49,661 nt of DNA from an uncultured Bacilli bacterium (GCA_934096535.1 CAKOMC010000005.1:1-49661), one strand, 5' to 3'. Positions 9,024-18,200 are shown, counted from the stretch's first letter. The notes: generated by a model not told the origin, from the letters alone. A program made the numbers and translations.

Positions 9024-10446
9024 CGATTTACAACTTGTAGTGGGAATTGAAATGCACTGTGAATTAAAAAGCCATGCCAAAGCCTTTTCCAAAGGTATAA
9101 ATGGTTTTAGCGATACCGCTAATGTCTTTGTTTCTCCAGTTGATATGGCATTTCCAGGAACTTTACCAATTGTTAATAAAAAATGTGTTGGTCATGCCAT
9201 TAAAATGGCACATATCTTGAATTGTAAAATAGCTGAGGTTATGCAATTTGACCGTAAAAACTATTATTATCCAGATTTACCTAAAGGTTATCAGATTACT
9301 CAATGTACTAATCCTGTAGGTATAAATGGTAAATTAGAAATACCTGTAGATGATAGGACTATTGAAGTTTTAATTCATGATATCCATTTAGAAGAAGATT
9401 CCGCCAGTTTAGACCATTTTGCCAAAATGACAACTATCGATTATAACCGTGCTGGGGTACCACTTTTAGAAATTGTTACGGAACCTTGTTTTAATTCAGC
9501 TAAAGAAGTTATTGCTTTTCTAGAGTATATTCGAGATTGTTATCGCTATTGTGATATTTCTGATGCTGATACTAAAAAAGGTCAAATTAGATGCGATGTT
9601 AATATCAATCTAAGAAAAGACGGTAAATATGTAACCCCAAGAGTAGAAGTTAAAAATGTTAATGGCTTTCAAAATATCGAGGCAGCTATTAAATATGAAG
9701 AAGAAAGACAAAGAGAAGCCTATTTAAATAATAAAGGAGAACAATTAGTTCAGGAAACGAGAAGATTTGATGAAGATACTAATACGACTATAAGTATGCG
9801 TACTAAAGAAGATGCTATCGATTATAAGTACTTCTTAGATCCCAATATTCCTCCTTATAAACTAGAAGAAAATTGGATAAAAGAATTAATTGCGGAAATT
9901 CCTAAATTACCATTAGAGCGTAAAAAACATTATATGAATGATTTAGGCCTTAATGAGTATGATGCTAGTATTCTTATTAAAGATAGAAATATTGCCGATT
10001 ACTTTGAAAAATGTGTTATAATAGATATAGATTCTAAAGTAGCTGCAAACTGGATAACAGTAAATATTGTTACAGAACTAAATAAAACTAGCGAAAGTAT
10101 CGATAATTTCTTTATTACTCCAGAAAGGTTAAAGCAAATTACTGAAGCAGTTAAAGATAATATCTTATCAAGTAAACAAGCAAAAGAAGTATTTGCTAAA
10201 GCCCTAGAAAGCAAAAAAGAACCAAAAGAATTTATATCAAAAGATAATGCCCAAATTTCCGATGAAGAAACTTTAAGAACAATGATTAAAGAAATAATTG
10301 CTAATAATAAAGAACAGCAACAAGCTTATTTAAATGGTCGTAGTAACTTATTTGATTACTTTGTTGGTCAAGTAATGAAGCAAACTAAAGGAAAAGCTAA
10401 TCCTGTTATGACCAAACAAATCTTAAAAGAAGAATTAGAAAAATAA
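9016..10446 (+). CDS. gatB: Glu/Asp-tRNA amidotransferase subunit B (kinase/transfer)
   Basis: A 476-residue GatB. It phosphorylates and then amidates misacylated tRNA, using ammonia channelled from GatA. Family motifs: VGIEMHCEL at the N-terminus, YYYPDLPKGYQITQ, LEEDSA, DYNRAGVPLLEIVTEP, and a C-terminal GatB_Yqey helical tail. The ATG at 9016 has AGGAGG (9004-9009) and overlaps gatA by 8 bases; an upstream TTG (8998) is not needed. Presence of GatCAB suggests the organism makes Gln-tRNA (and perhaps Asn-tRNA) by the indirect route. Confidence 0.96.
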   Translation: MNNDLQLVVGIEMHCELKSHAKAFSKGINGFSDTANVFVSPVDMAFPGTLPIVNKKCVGHAIKMAHILNCKIAEVMQFDRKNYYYPDLPKGYQITQCTNPVGINGKLEIPVDDRTIEVLIHDIHLEEDSASLDHFAKMTTIDYNRAGVPLLEIVTEPCFNSAKEVIAFLEYIRDCYRYCDISDADTKKGQIRCDVNINLRKDGKYVTPRVEVKNVNGFQNIEAAIKYEEERQREAYLNNKGEQLVQETRRFDEDTNTTISMRTKEDAIDYKYFLDPNIPPYKLEENWIKELIAEIPKLPLERKKHYMNDLGLNEYDASILIKDRNIADYFEKCVIIDIDSKVAANWITVNIVTELNKTSESIDNFFITPERLKQITEAVKDNILSSKQAKEVFAKALESKKEPKEFISKDNAQISDEETLRTMIKEIIANNKEQQQAYLNGRSNLFDYFVGQVMKQTKGKANPVMTKQILKEELEK

Positions 10447-10518
10447 TATTAAAAATAGCAAATAATGTATTAAAGAATAAATTATGGGTATAAGAAAATT
10501 AAGACTAGGAGGTCTTTG

Positions 10519-11328
10519 ATGAAAAAGAAAGTAATATATTTAAGCCTACTTGTAGTGGCCTTAGGTATAATTATAATCCCAATTAATATAAAGATTAAAA
10601 AAGCAAATGTATATGAAAGTATGGTTGTCGTACCAGATATTGATTCTTATAAAACCTTAACCCTTGAGGATATAGCTACTAATCAAATTAACGAAAATGT
10701 TGAAAAGAAAAAAACCACTTATGAATTTTATGCTACTATGTTTGGGATTGATTATGATACCTTGATAACGGAAATAAGAAATGATAATAAAACAGCTTTT
10801 AATGAACTTGATTTATTGCAAACTGGTAATAATAAGGCTTCCTTTGATGCTTCATTATTAGAATTTATTGCTAACTTGGAAAGTAGAAAAAGTGAACTAT
10901 TTAAAAGAGATTATACCTATAAAAATTGTAGTAAAGAATATATTTATAATCTAATTGAATACTTTGTTTCTTTAAATCCTAGTGTAGATGTTCAAACAGC
11001 CAAAGCCATTACTTGGATAGAAACTGGTAACTTAGGAGCTCAAAGTATGTTAAATAAAAATAATGTTTTTGGAGGCATGAGTGGTGGTCGCTTAACCAGC
11101 TATTCCTCTATTGAATATGGCGTTTACAAATACATTACACTATTAAAAAAAGGATATTTTGATCAAGGTTTGCGTACCGTTGAACAAATTGGCTATAAAT
11201 ATAATCCTACCGTAGTAGGTGGCGTAAAAATGGCAAATCCAACTTGGGTTAGTAATGTCAATGCTTACCGCAATAAATTTAGTAGTAATATCGTTATAGA
11301 TTCTGTAGAAAAATTATTAAACTTATAG
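10519..11328 (+). CDS. Secreted or membrane-anchored glucosaminidase/lysozyme-fold protein
   Basis: A 269-residue protein with an N-terminal signal/anchor helix (about 4-24) and an extracellular region. The C-terminal half (about 140-260) has the lysozyme-like pattern of peptidoglycan N-acetylglucosaminidases: ITWIETGNL carrying a candidate catalytic Glu, then NNVFGGMSGG, YSSIEYGVYKYITLL, and a terminal NPTWVSNVNAYRNKF. It probably cuts cell-wall glycan. The start is ATG 10519 with AGGAGG 6 bases upstream. It is followed at once by a strong terminator, so it is a single gene or the last in a transcript. Precise specificity is not known. Confidence 0.72.
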   Translation: MKKKVIYLSLLVVALGIIIIPINIKIKKANVYESMVVVPDIDSYKTLTLEDIATNQINENVEKKKTTYEFYATMFGIDYDTLITEIRNDNKTAFNELDLLQTGNNKASFDASLLEFIANLESRKSELFKRDYTYKNCSKEYIYNLIEYFVSLNPSVDVQTAKAITWIETGNLGAQSMLNKNNVFGGMSGGRLTSYSSIEYGVYKYITLLKKGYFDQGLRTVEQIGYKYNPTVVGGVKMANPTWVSNVNAYRNKFSSNIVIDSVEKLLNL

Positions 11329-11358
11329 AAAGATTGCTTACTTTAGTAATCTTTTTTT
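11329..11358 (+). terminator. Rho-independent terminator after the glucosaminidase-like gene
   Basis: AAAGATTGCT (11329-11338) pairs with AGTAATCTTT (11345-11354) with one G-U pair, a 6-base loop and a T-tract. It starts immediately after the stop codon. Confidence 0.88.
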
Positions 11359-11482
11359 CTTGAAAGAATAACTATAAATAGAAATTAAAAAAATAAATAT
11401 AAGTCCAAAAGATAGATTTTAATTAGTAAATTAATTATAATATTAAATTTTAGATTTATTTAGACTTAATAGTAAAAAATAT

Positions 11483-11511
11483 TTAACTTTTATGAAGCAA
11501 AATGGTATAAT
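11483..11511 (+). promoter_or_regulatory. Sigma-A promoter for the HerA-like gene
   Basis: TTAACT (11483-11488), a 17-base spacer and TATAAT (11506-11511), 28 bases before the start codon. AGAGGAG follows as ribosome-binding site. Confidence 0.6.
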
Positions 11512-11539
11512 TTATCTATAAGAATAGAGGAGAATTAAA

Positions 11540-13303
11540 ATGTTTGGAAAAATAAAATACATAACTGAAGGTGAAGCTCACGTTGAATCTTTAGTGCAAC
11601 CCGGTCAAGATGTTGACTTAATGAATAATAATGTTGTTTTTGAAGCCGAAAATCAAAGAATTTTGGGAGAAGTCGAAGAAGTAAACAATGATATTATTAA
11701 AATTAGATTTTTAGGAGAATTTATTGGTGATAAATATGTTAGCGGGGTTATTAGAAAACCCGTACTATCTTCTAATATTAGACAAATAAATGATGAGGAA
11801 TTAAAAAGTTTAATGGGTTCTTATAGTGATAAAACTTTTATTTTAGGACAATCAGCTATTTATAAAGGACATACAGTTTATGTTGATATTAATGATTTAT
11901 TATCAAACCACATGGCGATTTTTGGAAACTCTGGTTCTGGTAAATCATGCGGTGTTTCAAGAATGGTTCAAAACCTATTCTCAAATCCAGATTTTATCGC
12001 TTATAATGCCAATATTTTTATTTTTGATGCTTATGGCGAATATAAAACGGCTTTTTCAAAGTTAAATGAATTAAATCCTAACTATAGTTATAAATTCATT
12101 ACAACTAATCCAACGGATCCAACCGACCAAAGATTAGCGCTACCGGTACATCTACTTACTTTAGATGATATGACATTACTTTTACAAGTATCTAGTCATA
12201 CTCAGATACCAATTATCGAAAGAGCTTTAAAACTTGCCAAAGTATTTGCTGATGTATCAGATGAAGCAACCATGTATAAAAATCATTTAATTGCAAAAGC
12301 ATTGCTAGCTATCTTATTTAGTAATGAAACTACTAAAGAAAAGAAAAATGAAGTTTTCCAAGTTATTCAAGTTTGCCATACAAATGAATTTAACTTTGAT
12401 ACTGATATTCCAGGAGTAGGTTATACTAGAAAATTTAGTGATTGCTTTGAAATCGATTCTCATGGTAATTTTGGGGAGTCAGTATTAATTAATGAATATA
12501 TTTTAAAGTTTATTAACGAGGATTTAGAAGGTAAAATCATGACAAAACCCGTTTATTATACTTTAAAAGATTTTGCCAGTGCCTTAGAATTTACTTTAAT
12601 TAGTGAAGGATTCCTACATAATGAAGCTATTAGGGATGATGCTAGTATTTTAAAGGTAAGATTAAATTCTATTTTGAATAGTAATGTTGGTAGCTATTTT
12701 AACTATCCTAATTATATTACTTTAGAACAATACATTGCCTCTTTAGTAGCTACTCCAAATCGTAAAAAAGCCCAGATAATTAATATTAACTTAGAAGATA
12801 TGGATGATACTTATGCCAAAGTTATAGTTAAAATTTATGCTCGTATGTTCTTTGAGTTTGCCAAGTCGCGTACCCAAAGAGCAAGTATACCATTCCATTT
12901 ATTCTTAGAAGAAGCCCATCGCTATGTTTCTAAAGATGCGGATACTTTCCTTTTAGGTTATAATATCTTTGAGCGTATTGCGAAAGAAGGTCGTAAATAT
13001 GGTGTTCTTTTAAATATTATCTCGCAGCGTCCAGTTGAAATAAGCGATACCGTTATTTCCCAATGTAGTAACTTCTTGATATTTAAAATGACTCACCCTA
13101 AAGATATTGAGTATATTAGAACAATGCTTCCTAATATTAGTCAAGATGTTATTGAAAAGCAAAAAGTATTACAGCCAGGTAACTGTGTCGGTTTCGGTGG
13201 AGCCTTTAAATTACCAATGATTATTAAACTAGAAATGCCAAATCCAATGCCATATTCAACTAACTGTAATGTTAATGAAAGATGGAAAATACATGCTAAT
13301 TAA
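11540..13303 (+). CDS. HerA-like hexameric ATPase (DUF87 family)
   Basis: A 587-residue P-loop ATPase. The N-terminus (about 1-85) is a small beta-rich region resembling the HAS-barrel of HerA; then Walker A GNSGSGKS at about 129-136, Walker B HLFLEEAHRYV around 455, and the HerA/FtsK-like sensor SQRPVEISDTVISQ. HerA proteins are ring-shaped DNA translocases, often paired with the nuclease NurA or with defence effectors. No such partner is adjacent: 6S RNA and tcdA follow. It has its own promoter, so it may be a housekeeping DNA translocase of this lineage. The substrate is unknown. Confidence 0.8.
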   Translation: MFGKIKYITEGEAHVESLVQPGQDVDLMNNNVVFEAENQRILGEVEEVNNDIIKIRFLGEFIGDKYVSGVIRKPVLSSNIRQINDEELKSLMGSYSDKTFILGQSAIYKGHTVYVDINDLLSNHMAIFGNSGSGKSCGVSRMVQNLFSNPDFIAYNANIFIFDAYGEYKTAFSKLNELNPNYSYKFITTNPTDPTDQRLALPVHLLTLDDMTLLLQVSSHTQIPIIERALKLAKVFADVSDEATMYKNHLIAKALLAILFSNETTKEKKNEVFQVIQVCHTNEFNFDTDIPGVGYTRKFSDCFEIDSHGNFGESVLINEYILKFINEDLEGKIMTKPVYYTLKDFASALEFTLISEGFLHNEAIRDDASILKVRLNSILNSNVGSYFNYPNYITLEQYIASLVATPNRKKAQIININLEDMDDTYAKVIVKIYARMFFEFAKSRTQRASIPFHLFLEEAHRYVSKDADTFLLGYNIFERIAKEGRKYGVLLNIISQRPVEISDTVISQCSNFLIFKMTHPKDIEYIRTMLPNISQDVIEKQKVLQPGNCVGFGGAFKLPMIIKLEMPNPMPYSTNCNVNERWKIHAN

Positions 13304-13411
13304 TAACGGATTAAAAAGATTAAATTAATTAAAATTAGAAGATAAAAAGACTAAAAAAGGGAAAATAAAATAGCTAAAAAAGCGATATTTTAGGAACTTT
13401 TAGAAAAATAC

Positions 13412-13440
13412 TTGCTTCTAAAACTATGATATGATACACT
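13412..13440 (+). promoter_or_regulatory. Promoter of the 6S RNA gene
   Basis: TTGCTT (13412-13417), a 17-base spacer and an extended -10 TGaTACACT (hexamer 13435-13440). It places the RNA 5' end at about 13447, exactly where the closing stem of the RNA begins. Confidence 0.65.
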
Positions 13441-13446
13441 TAAATT

Positions 13447-13620
13447 ACCAAAGGAAAATTGGTTTATTTACATAAAACCGAGTAAGTGATTATACGGGAA
13501 TCTAATTAGACTGTGGTGTTGAAGACTAAGACTTTTGTACTTAGAATCCTAAAACAGTTTATGTGTATACCCACCTGCGATAAGCGGGCTTTTATCACAA
13601 TAGACCAACCCTTTGGTTTT
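13447..13620 (+). ncRNA. ssrS: 6S RNA (regulator of RNA polymerase)
   Basis: No protein frame; instead a long rod-like fold of about 175 bases. Closing stem: ACCAAAGG (13447-13454) with CCTTTGGT (13610-13617), then TTGGTTTAT (13459-13467) with ATAGACCAA (13600-13608). An apical arm includes CTAAG/CTTAG and GACTGT/ACAGTT. On the 3' side of the central bubble lies a small hairpin, CCTGC-GATAA-GCGGG, as in Firmicutes 6S RNAs. The last stem followed by T-run would end transcription. Synteny agrees: B. subtilis bsrA (6S-1) lies just upstream of yrvM (tcdA), as here. 6S RNA mimics an open promoter and sequesters sigma-A polymerase. SRP, RNase P and tmRNA signatures were not seen. Confidence 0.8.
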
Positions 13621-13743
13621 TATATGCTTAAAAATATTTTATTACTATAAATATATTAATTTTAAATAGGTTTATTAATTTTAAATTGTTAATAAATAAT
13701 AGATGATTGGTAGTTAAATTAATTATAAAAAAGGGAGGATAAC

Positions 13744-14430
13744 ATGGAACAATATGCACGAATACTTAAATTAATTGATGAAGAGACTTTAAAGAAAATT
13801 CAGGATAAAAAAATAATTATTGTTGGCGTTGGCGGAGTAGGAGGGTTTGCCCTAGAAGCTTTAACTCGTTTTGGAATTACGAATATTACTATTATTGATA
13901 ATGATACTGTTGATATTACTAACTTAAATAGACAAATAATTAGTAATCACGAAGTAATAAATGAAAATAAAACAACTGTTGCTAAAAAAAGAATGATTAG
14001 TATAAATCCAGAGGGAAATTTTATGGATTATAATATCTTTTTAAATCAAGATAATTTAGAAGAATTTATTTCTGATGACACTGACTACATATTAGACTGT
14101 TGTGATACCGTTACCACTAAAATAGCATTGATAAAATATGCTAAAAGTAAAGATATCCCCATAATTTGTGCCATGGGAACTGGTAATCGTTTGGATCCTA
14201 CAAAATTAATTGTAACTGATATTTATAAAACAAATAATGATCCTTTAGCTAAAATTATGCGTAAACTTTGTAAGGATAATAAAATTAAAAAGTTAGATGT
14301 GGTTACAAGTTATGAACTACCAGTAAAGATTCATGATAGGACCGTAGGTTCAACGCCTTTTGTTCCTAGTGTGGCTGGTATTTATATGGCAAGTTTCGTT
14401 GTTAATAAGTGGTTAAAAGAAATTAATTAA
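13744..14430 (+). CDS. tcdA: tRNA threonylcarbamoyladenosine dehydratase (ThiF/E1-like)
   Basis: A 228-residue E1-like enzyme that uses ATP to cyclise t6A37 of tRNA to ct6A. The Rossmann ATP site is clear: GVGGVGGFALEAL at about 28-40, the DNDTVDITNLNRQ segment at about 52-64, and CCDTVTTK near 122. Length is slightly short for the family (about 250). AGGGAGG lies just before the ATG. It follows 6S RNA and converges with rarA, the same set of neighbours as in Bacillus (yrvM-yrvN). Confidence 0.9.
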   Translation: MEQYARILKLIDEETLKKIQDKKIIIVGVGGVGGFALEALTRFGITNITIIDNDTVDITNLNRQIISNHEVINENKTTVAKKRMISINPEGNFMDYNIFLNQDNLEEFISDDTDYILDCCDTVTTKIALIKYAKSKDIPIICAMGTGNRLDPTKLIVTDIYKTNNDPLAKIMRKLCKDNKIKKLDVVTSYELPVKIHDRTVGSTPFVPSVAGIYMASFVVNKWLKEIN

Positions 14431-14473
14431 ATCAGCCTATAGAATAATATTTTTTTAAAAGAAATTGCAAAAT

Positions 14474-14511
14474 AAAAAGAAATTAATTAAAAGCTAATTA
14501 GTTTCTTTTTT
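14474..14511. terminator. Bidirectional terminator between tcdA and rarA
   Basis: A 16-base arm (14474-14489) pairs with 14495-14510 with a single G-U pair and a 5-base loop, with T-tracts on both strands. It overlaps the end of the rarA frame, a space-saving arrangement for convergent genes. Confidence 0.85.
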
Positions 14512-15699
14512 CATTTCTTGATTGCCTAAGTTAAGAGAATCTTCATATTTACTGCGTCTTGGATAATAATATTTTTTATTTTTTACATTATCAGGCAAAT
14601 ACTGCTGCTTAACCCAATATTTAGGGTAATCATGCGGATATTTATAATTAGGAGAACTAGTTTTAATATGTTCAGGAACCTCGCCAGTTGAACCACTTCT
14701 AATGTCATTTAAAGCATTATCAATAGCATTTTCACTAGAATTACTTTTAGGAGATAAAGCCATTTCTAAAACGACTTGAGCAAGAGGAATCCGCGCTTCC
14801 GGAAGACCCAAAATTTCTGCTGCATGAATAGCAGCCATAACCTTAGGACCAATAGATGGATTAGCAAGACCGATATCTTCATAGGCAATAACACTCATGC
14901 GACGATAAATAATATCTAAATCTTCCGCTTCAATTAAACGCGCTAAATAGTAAATAGCGGCATCAGCATCACTACCCCTAATTGATTTTTGAAAGGCTGA
15001 AATTATATCATAATGACCATCATCATCTTTATCAAAAAACACTGATGGTTTTGAACTGATGGCTTTTATTGAGTCAAGAGTTATATGCTTATCTAAAACG
15101 GTCATATTAGCAACATCAAGTAAGTTAATAGCATTTCTAACATCACCACTACTTAATTTAGCCATGGCCTTATAAGCATCATCACTGACAATTAAACCCT
15201 CATTTTGACTAATTCTTTTTAAACAAGTAATAATATCATCTTGCTCCAAGGGCTTAAGTTCAAAAATTTGACAACGACTTCTAATAGCAGGATTAATCTT
15301 ATGATAAGGGTTACTTGTAGTAAGACCAATTAAAATAATTAAACCAGATTCTACAAATGGTAGTAAAATATCCTGCTTATCTTTATTCATACGATGAATT
15401 TCATCAATTACTAAGATTAGATCCTTATACATTTTAGCTTCCTCAATAGCAACAATAAAGTCTTCTTTTTTAGAAGAAGTTGCGTTTAAGAACTTATATT
15501 TTTTATCGTAAGAATTAACAATTGCATTAGCAATAGAAGTTTTGCCGATACCTGGTTTACCATATAAAATCATTGAAAATATTTTTTGATTTTTGACCAT
15601 ATTGGATAAAATTTTATTATCACCGATTAAATGTTTTTGCCCAACCACTTCCTCTAAGCATTTGGGACGATATTTATTAGCTAAAGTTTCCATATACAT
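14494..15699 (-). CDS. rarA: Replication-associated recombination protein A (AAA+ ATPase)
   Basis: A 401-residue clamp-loader-like AAA+ protein that acts at stalled replication forks. Motifs: KYRP then VVGQKHLIG at the N-terminus, Walker A GKPGIGKT about 50, Walker B LVIDEIHRM about 105, sensor TTSNP, and the C-terminal tetramerisation domain with EDIGLANP and YPHDYP. It is the Bacillus yrvN/mgsA orthologue and is next to tcdA as there. No good ribosome-binding site precedes either ATG at 15699 or the one two codons later, so the exact start is unsure. It runs against the prevailing direction of this arm. Confidence 0.93.
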   Translation of the reverse strand: MYMETLANKYRPKCLEEVVGQKHLIGDNKILSNMVKNQKIFSMILYGKPGIGKTSIANAIVNSYDKKYKFLNATSSKKEDFIVAIEEAKMYKDLILVIDEIHRMNKDKQDILLPFVESGLIILIGLTTSNPYHKINPAIRSRCQIFELKPLEQDDIITCLKRISQNEGLIVSDDAYKAMAKLSSGDVRNAINLLDVANMTVLDKHITLDSIKAISSKPSVFFDKDDDGHYDIISAFQKSIRGSDADAAIYYLARLIEAEDLDIIYRRMSVIAYEDIGLANPSIGPKVMAAIHAAEILGLPEARIPLAQVVLEMALSPKSNSSENAIDNALNDIRSGSTGEVPEHIKTSSPNYKYPHDYPKYWVKQQYLPDNVKNKKYYYPRRSKYEDSLNLGNQEMKKETN

Positions 15700-15898
15700 T
15701 ATAATTATCTAAAAAATAATTCCTTTCTTTTTTATAATCTCCATTATTATAACATAGTGTTGTATTTTTATTAGGTTAAATTTATAATTAAAGAGAGATT
15801 ATTGATTAAAAATATATATCTTTTAACTTTATAAATCGAATAAAATTATTTAAGCTAAATAATCAAGAAAAAGATAGTAATATAAAGGAGAAAAAATT

Positions 15899-16804
15899 AT
15901 GAAAGAAATTGCCAAGCAAAAAGATTATTTAAATGATAAATATATTATTAAGTATATTGATTACATAAAGTTTGAAAAAAGACTTAGTGAAAATACAATT
16001 AAGTCATACTTAAATGATATTGAAAAATTATACTCTTATAATAAGAATTATTATAAATTTACTAGTAAAGATATTAATAAGTATTTAGAAAACTTAGATT
16101 ATTTAGATAATAGAAGTGTTGCTCATTTAATTACCGTTTTAAGGTCGTTGTACGCTTTTTTAAATAAAGAAGGTATAATAAGTCATAATCCTTGTAATGA
16201 TGTTATTATGCCCAAATTAGGGGCTAAATTGCCTAACTATTTAACGATAGAAGAAGTAAATAAACTATTAGATGTTAATTTAGTAAAGCCAAATGATTAT
16301 CGTAATAAAGCGATGTTAGAACTTTGCTTTGCAACTGGTCTAAGAGTTAGTGAATTAGTAAATCTTAAGGTAAGTGATATTAATTTTAATGATTGCTATT
16401 TAAGAGTGATGGGCAAGGGCAAAAAAGAAAGAATTGTTCCCATCGATGATATTGCATTAAAATATGTTAAAATGTATAACGATTACTATCGCAATAAGCT
16501 ATTAAAAAATAAGGATAGCGAGTACTTATTTATATCCAGTTATGCCTCTAAGATTACTAGACAAGCTTTCTTTAAATTAATTAAAAGGGAATGTGCTAAA
16601 AAGGGGATAGAAAAAGAAATATCTCCACATACATTAAGACATTCTTTTGCTTCCGTACTACTAAAAAACGGCGCTAATATAAGGGTTATTCAAGAGTTAC
16701 TTGGTCATGAAGACTTAAAAACAACCCAAATATATACTCATTTAATTAATGAAAAATTAAAAAAAGACTACGAAGAATATCACCCTCGCAGCCGTAAGGA
16801 ATAA
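15899..16804 (+). CDS. xerD: Site-specific tyrosine recombinase XerD
   Basis: A 301-residue tyrosine recombinase. It has an N-terminal SAM-like core-binding domain (about 15-100) and a catalytic domain with Arg in ATGLRVSEL, Lys in GKGKKERIVP, HTLRHSFA, LGHEDLKTTQIYTH with the nucleophilic Tyr in the last motif. The end (YHPRSR) resembles Bacillus XerD, which ends in YHPRA. XerD with its partner resolves chromosome dimers at dif; a dif-like site lies about 1.1 kb downstream. The gene has AAAGGAG 6 bases before ATG. Specific XerD rather than XerC assignment rests on the C-terminus. Confidence 0.88.
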   Translation: MKEIAKQKDYLNDKYIIKYIDYIKFEKRLSENTIKSYLNDIEKLYSYNKNYYKFTSKDINKYLENLDYLDNRSVAHLITVLRSLYAFLNKEGIISHNPCNDVIMPKLGAKLPNYLTIEEVNKLLDVNLVKPNDYRNKAMLELCFATGLRVSELVNLKVSDINFNDCYLRVMGKGKKERIVPIDDIALKYVKMYNDYYRNKLLKNKDSEYLFISSYASKITRQAFFKLIKRECAKKGIEKEISPHTLRHSFASVLLKNGANIRVIQELLGHEDLKTTQIYTHLINEKLKKDYEEYHPRSRKE

Positions 16805-16817
16805 AGCTTAAATTAAA

Positions 16818-16967
16818 CTAAATTTCATCATTTAATTCATTAGCTCTAGCATGACATTTGCTATTATTTCTTGCACTATTATGACACTTTGAATCTCTTG
16901 CTTTAGCGCGAGCATTATTCTTAGCGTTGTTGCGTGCATTGCTTTTTGCATTGTTTTTTGAATTCAT
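16818..16967 (-). CDS. 49-residue basic Asn/Ala repeat mini-protein
   Basis: A short frame with a near-perfect ribosome-binding site (AGGAGGT, 5 bases before ATG on the - strand). The product begins MNSKNNAKSNAR and is built of a four-residue unit, NNA followed by Lys or Arg, at 5-8, 9-12, 13-16, 17-20 and 21-24. Then come two similar segments with KCH (27-29 and 37-39), each followed by an AR pair, and an acidic end (ELNDEI). Net charge is positive and almost no hydrophobic residues occur. I do not recognise the family. A helix with a basic stripe every fourth residue would suit nucleic-acid or spore-component binding; that is inference. It is convergent with xerD. Confidence 0.72.
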   Translation of the reverse strand: MNSKNNAKSNARNNAKNNARAKARDSKCHNSARNNSKCHARANELNDEI

Positions 16968-17068
16968 TTTGACCTCCTAATTATATTGTGAACCAATTTA
17001 AGAATTTCATACAGGATTTGAAATGGTAATTTCTGGCGATTATTTTGCATAATATTAATGTGATTATT

Positions 17069-17791
17069 ATGGAGATTAAAACAGCAATTTTATTATCTAT
17101 CTTGGCAGGCACAGCGACGAATTTAGGCATTTTCTTTACCTTTTTTAAAAAGGATAGGGTAAGGGAAGTTATAAGTATTAGTTTATCTTTTGCCATGGGA
17201 GTAATGAGTCTTATTAGTCTTAAAGAGCTAGTGCCAGAGCCAATAAGTTATTTTTTAGGTAATTTAAATATAGCAATTGCTTTGTCATTGATTTTTTTAA
17301 TACCAGTAATAGCTTTGACAATTGTTAAAGTTTCAAAGATAAATATCAAGAAGGGGAGTAATCTGTATAAAATAGGCATTTTAAATATGTTAACTTTACT
17401 TTTGCATAATATTCCCGAAGGAATAATAGTTTTTACCTCTAGTGTAGCTAATCAAAAATTAGGATTTAAAATTGCTTTATCCATTGCAGCTCATAATTTG
17501 CCAGAAGGAATTTGTATAGCAATCCCAATTTATTATAGTACAGGAAATAGAAAAAAGGCTTTCTTTTATACATTTATTTCTGGTATAGCTGAACCCCTAG
17601 GAGCAATTATAACTTGGTGGTTTTTAAAACCTTTTATTAGTATTTTATTTCTTAATGTAATATTATATTTTGTTGGGTGTCTTATGCTGACAATAGTATT
17701 TTGGGAAATTTTACCCGAAGTTTTAAGTTACGACCGTCGTTTTTACATGCTAATTGGTTTATTCTTATCTTTATTTATATTATTTTTATAA
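17069..17791 (+). CDS. ZIP-family divalent metal transporter (ZupT-like)
   Basis: About 240 residues with eight hydrophobic segments. Both metal-binding motifs of ZIP transporters are present: HNIPEG in helix 4 and HNLPEG in helix 5, followed by AEPLGA. These transport Zn(II), Fe(II) or Mn(II) into the cytoplasm. The start is taken at ATG 17069, preceded by a GTGAT ribosome-binding element; the longer TTG frame from 17045 has none. It is the last gene before the terminus region. Confidence 0.88.
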   Translation: MEIKTAILLSILAGTATNLGIFFTFFKKDRVREVISISLSFAMGVMSLISLKELVPEPISYFLGNLNIAIALSLIFLIPVIALTIVKVSKINIKKGSNLYKIGILNMLTLLLHNIPEGIIVFTSSVANQKLGFKIALSIAAHNLPEGICIAIPIYYSTGNRKKAFFYTFISGIAEPLGAIITWWFLKPFISILFLNVILYFVGCLMLTIVFWEILPEVLSYDRRFYMLIGLFLSLFILFL

Positions 17792-17897
17792 TTATGCTTT
17801 TTAAATAAAATTTAGCAAAAATAGATAGAAGGAGAGTAATAAAAATTTTCAATTAATCAATAGTTATTTATTGTAATTTTTTCCTTTAAAATATAAA

Positions 17898-17925
17898 TGT
17901 TAACATAATATATATTATGTGAAGT
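17898..17925 (-). other. dif: dif site, chromosome dimer resolution site
   Basis: A 28-base site. Read on the - strand, its centre is TATATA and its right arm TTATGTTAACA. Against the B. subtilis dif as I remember it, 23 of 28 positions agree, including the entire centre, TTATGT of the XerD arm and ACTTC at the outer end of the other arm. The inner 18 bases (17903-17920) are a perfect palindrome. It lies in an intergenic region about 1.1 kb from xerD, at the point where gene direction flips. Confidence 0.75.
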
Positions 17926-18200
17926 TTAAAATTTATTTACATTTACTATAATATTCTAAAATTTTTAATTTTATTGATAATTAGTTTTTCTAAAATTTAA
18001 ATCTCCAAACATATATTACATATATAGGATATCTTTTAGATAAATTAAATTTATAATAATGATTCTAATAAATATTTAATTATAATAAAAGTTATTAATA
18101 ATAAATACTTATAATAAATAATATTTAGCGTCTAAATATTTAATAAGATAATCTATCTATTAATAACTAACTATTATTAAATAATAATAAAATTATAGTT

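Noticed and set aside
13447..13620. SRP RNA, tmRNA or RNase P RNA instead of 6S
   Set aside because: Length, symmetric rod fold and absence of their hallmark sequences argue against them; gene order favours 6S.
16981..17068. TATAAT directly before the 49-residue gene as promoter
   Set aside because: It is too close to the ribosome-binding site; transcription would start inside it, and no -35 is found.
17820..17850. Ribosome-binding-like AAGGAGAG in the terminus region
   Set aside because: No start codon at a suitable distance and no open frame follows.
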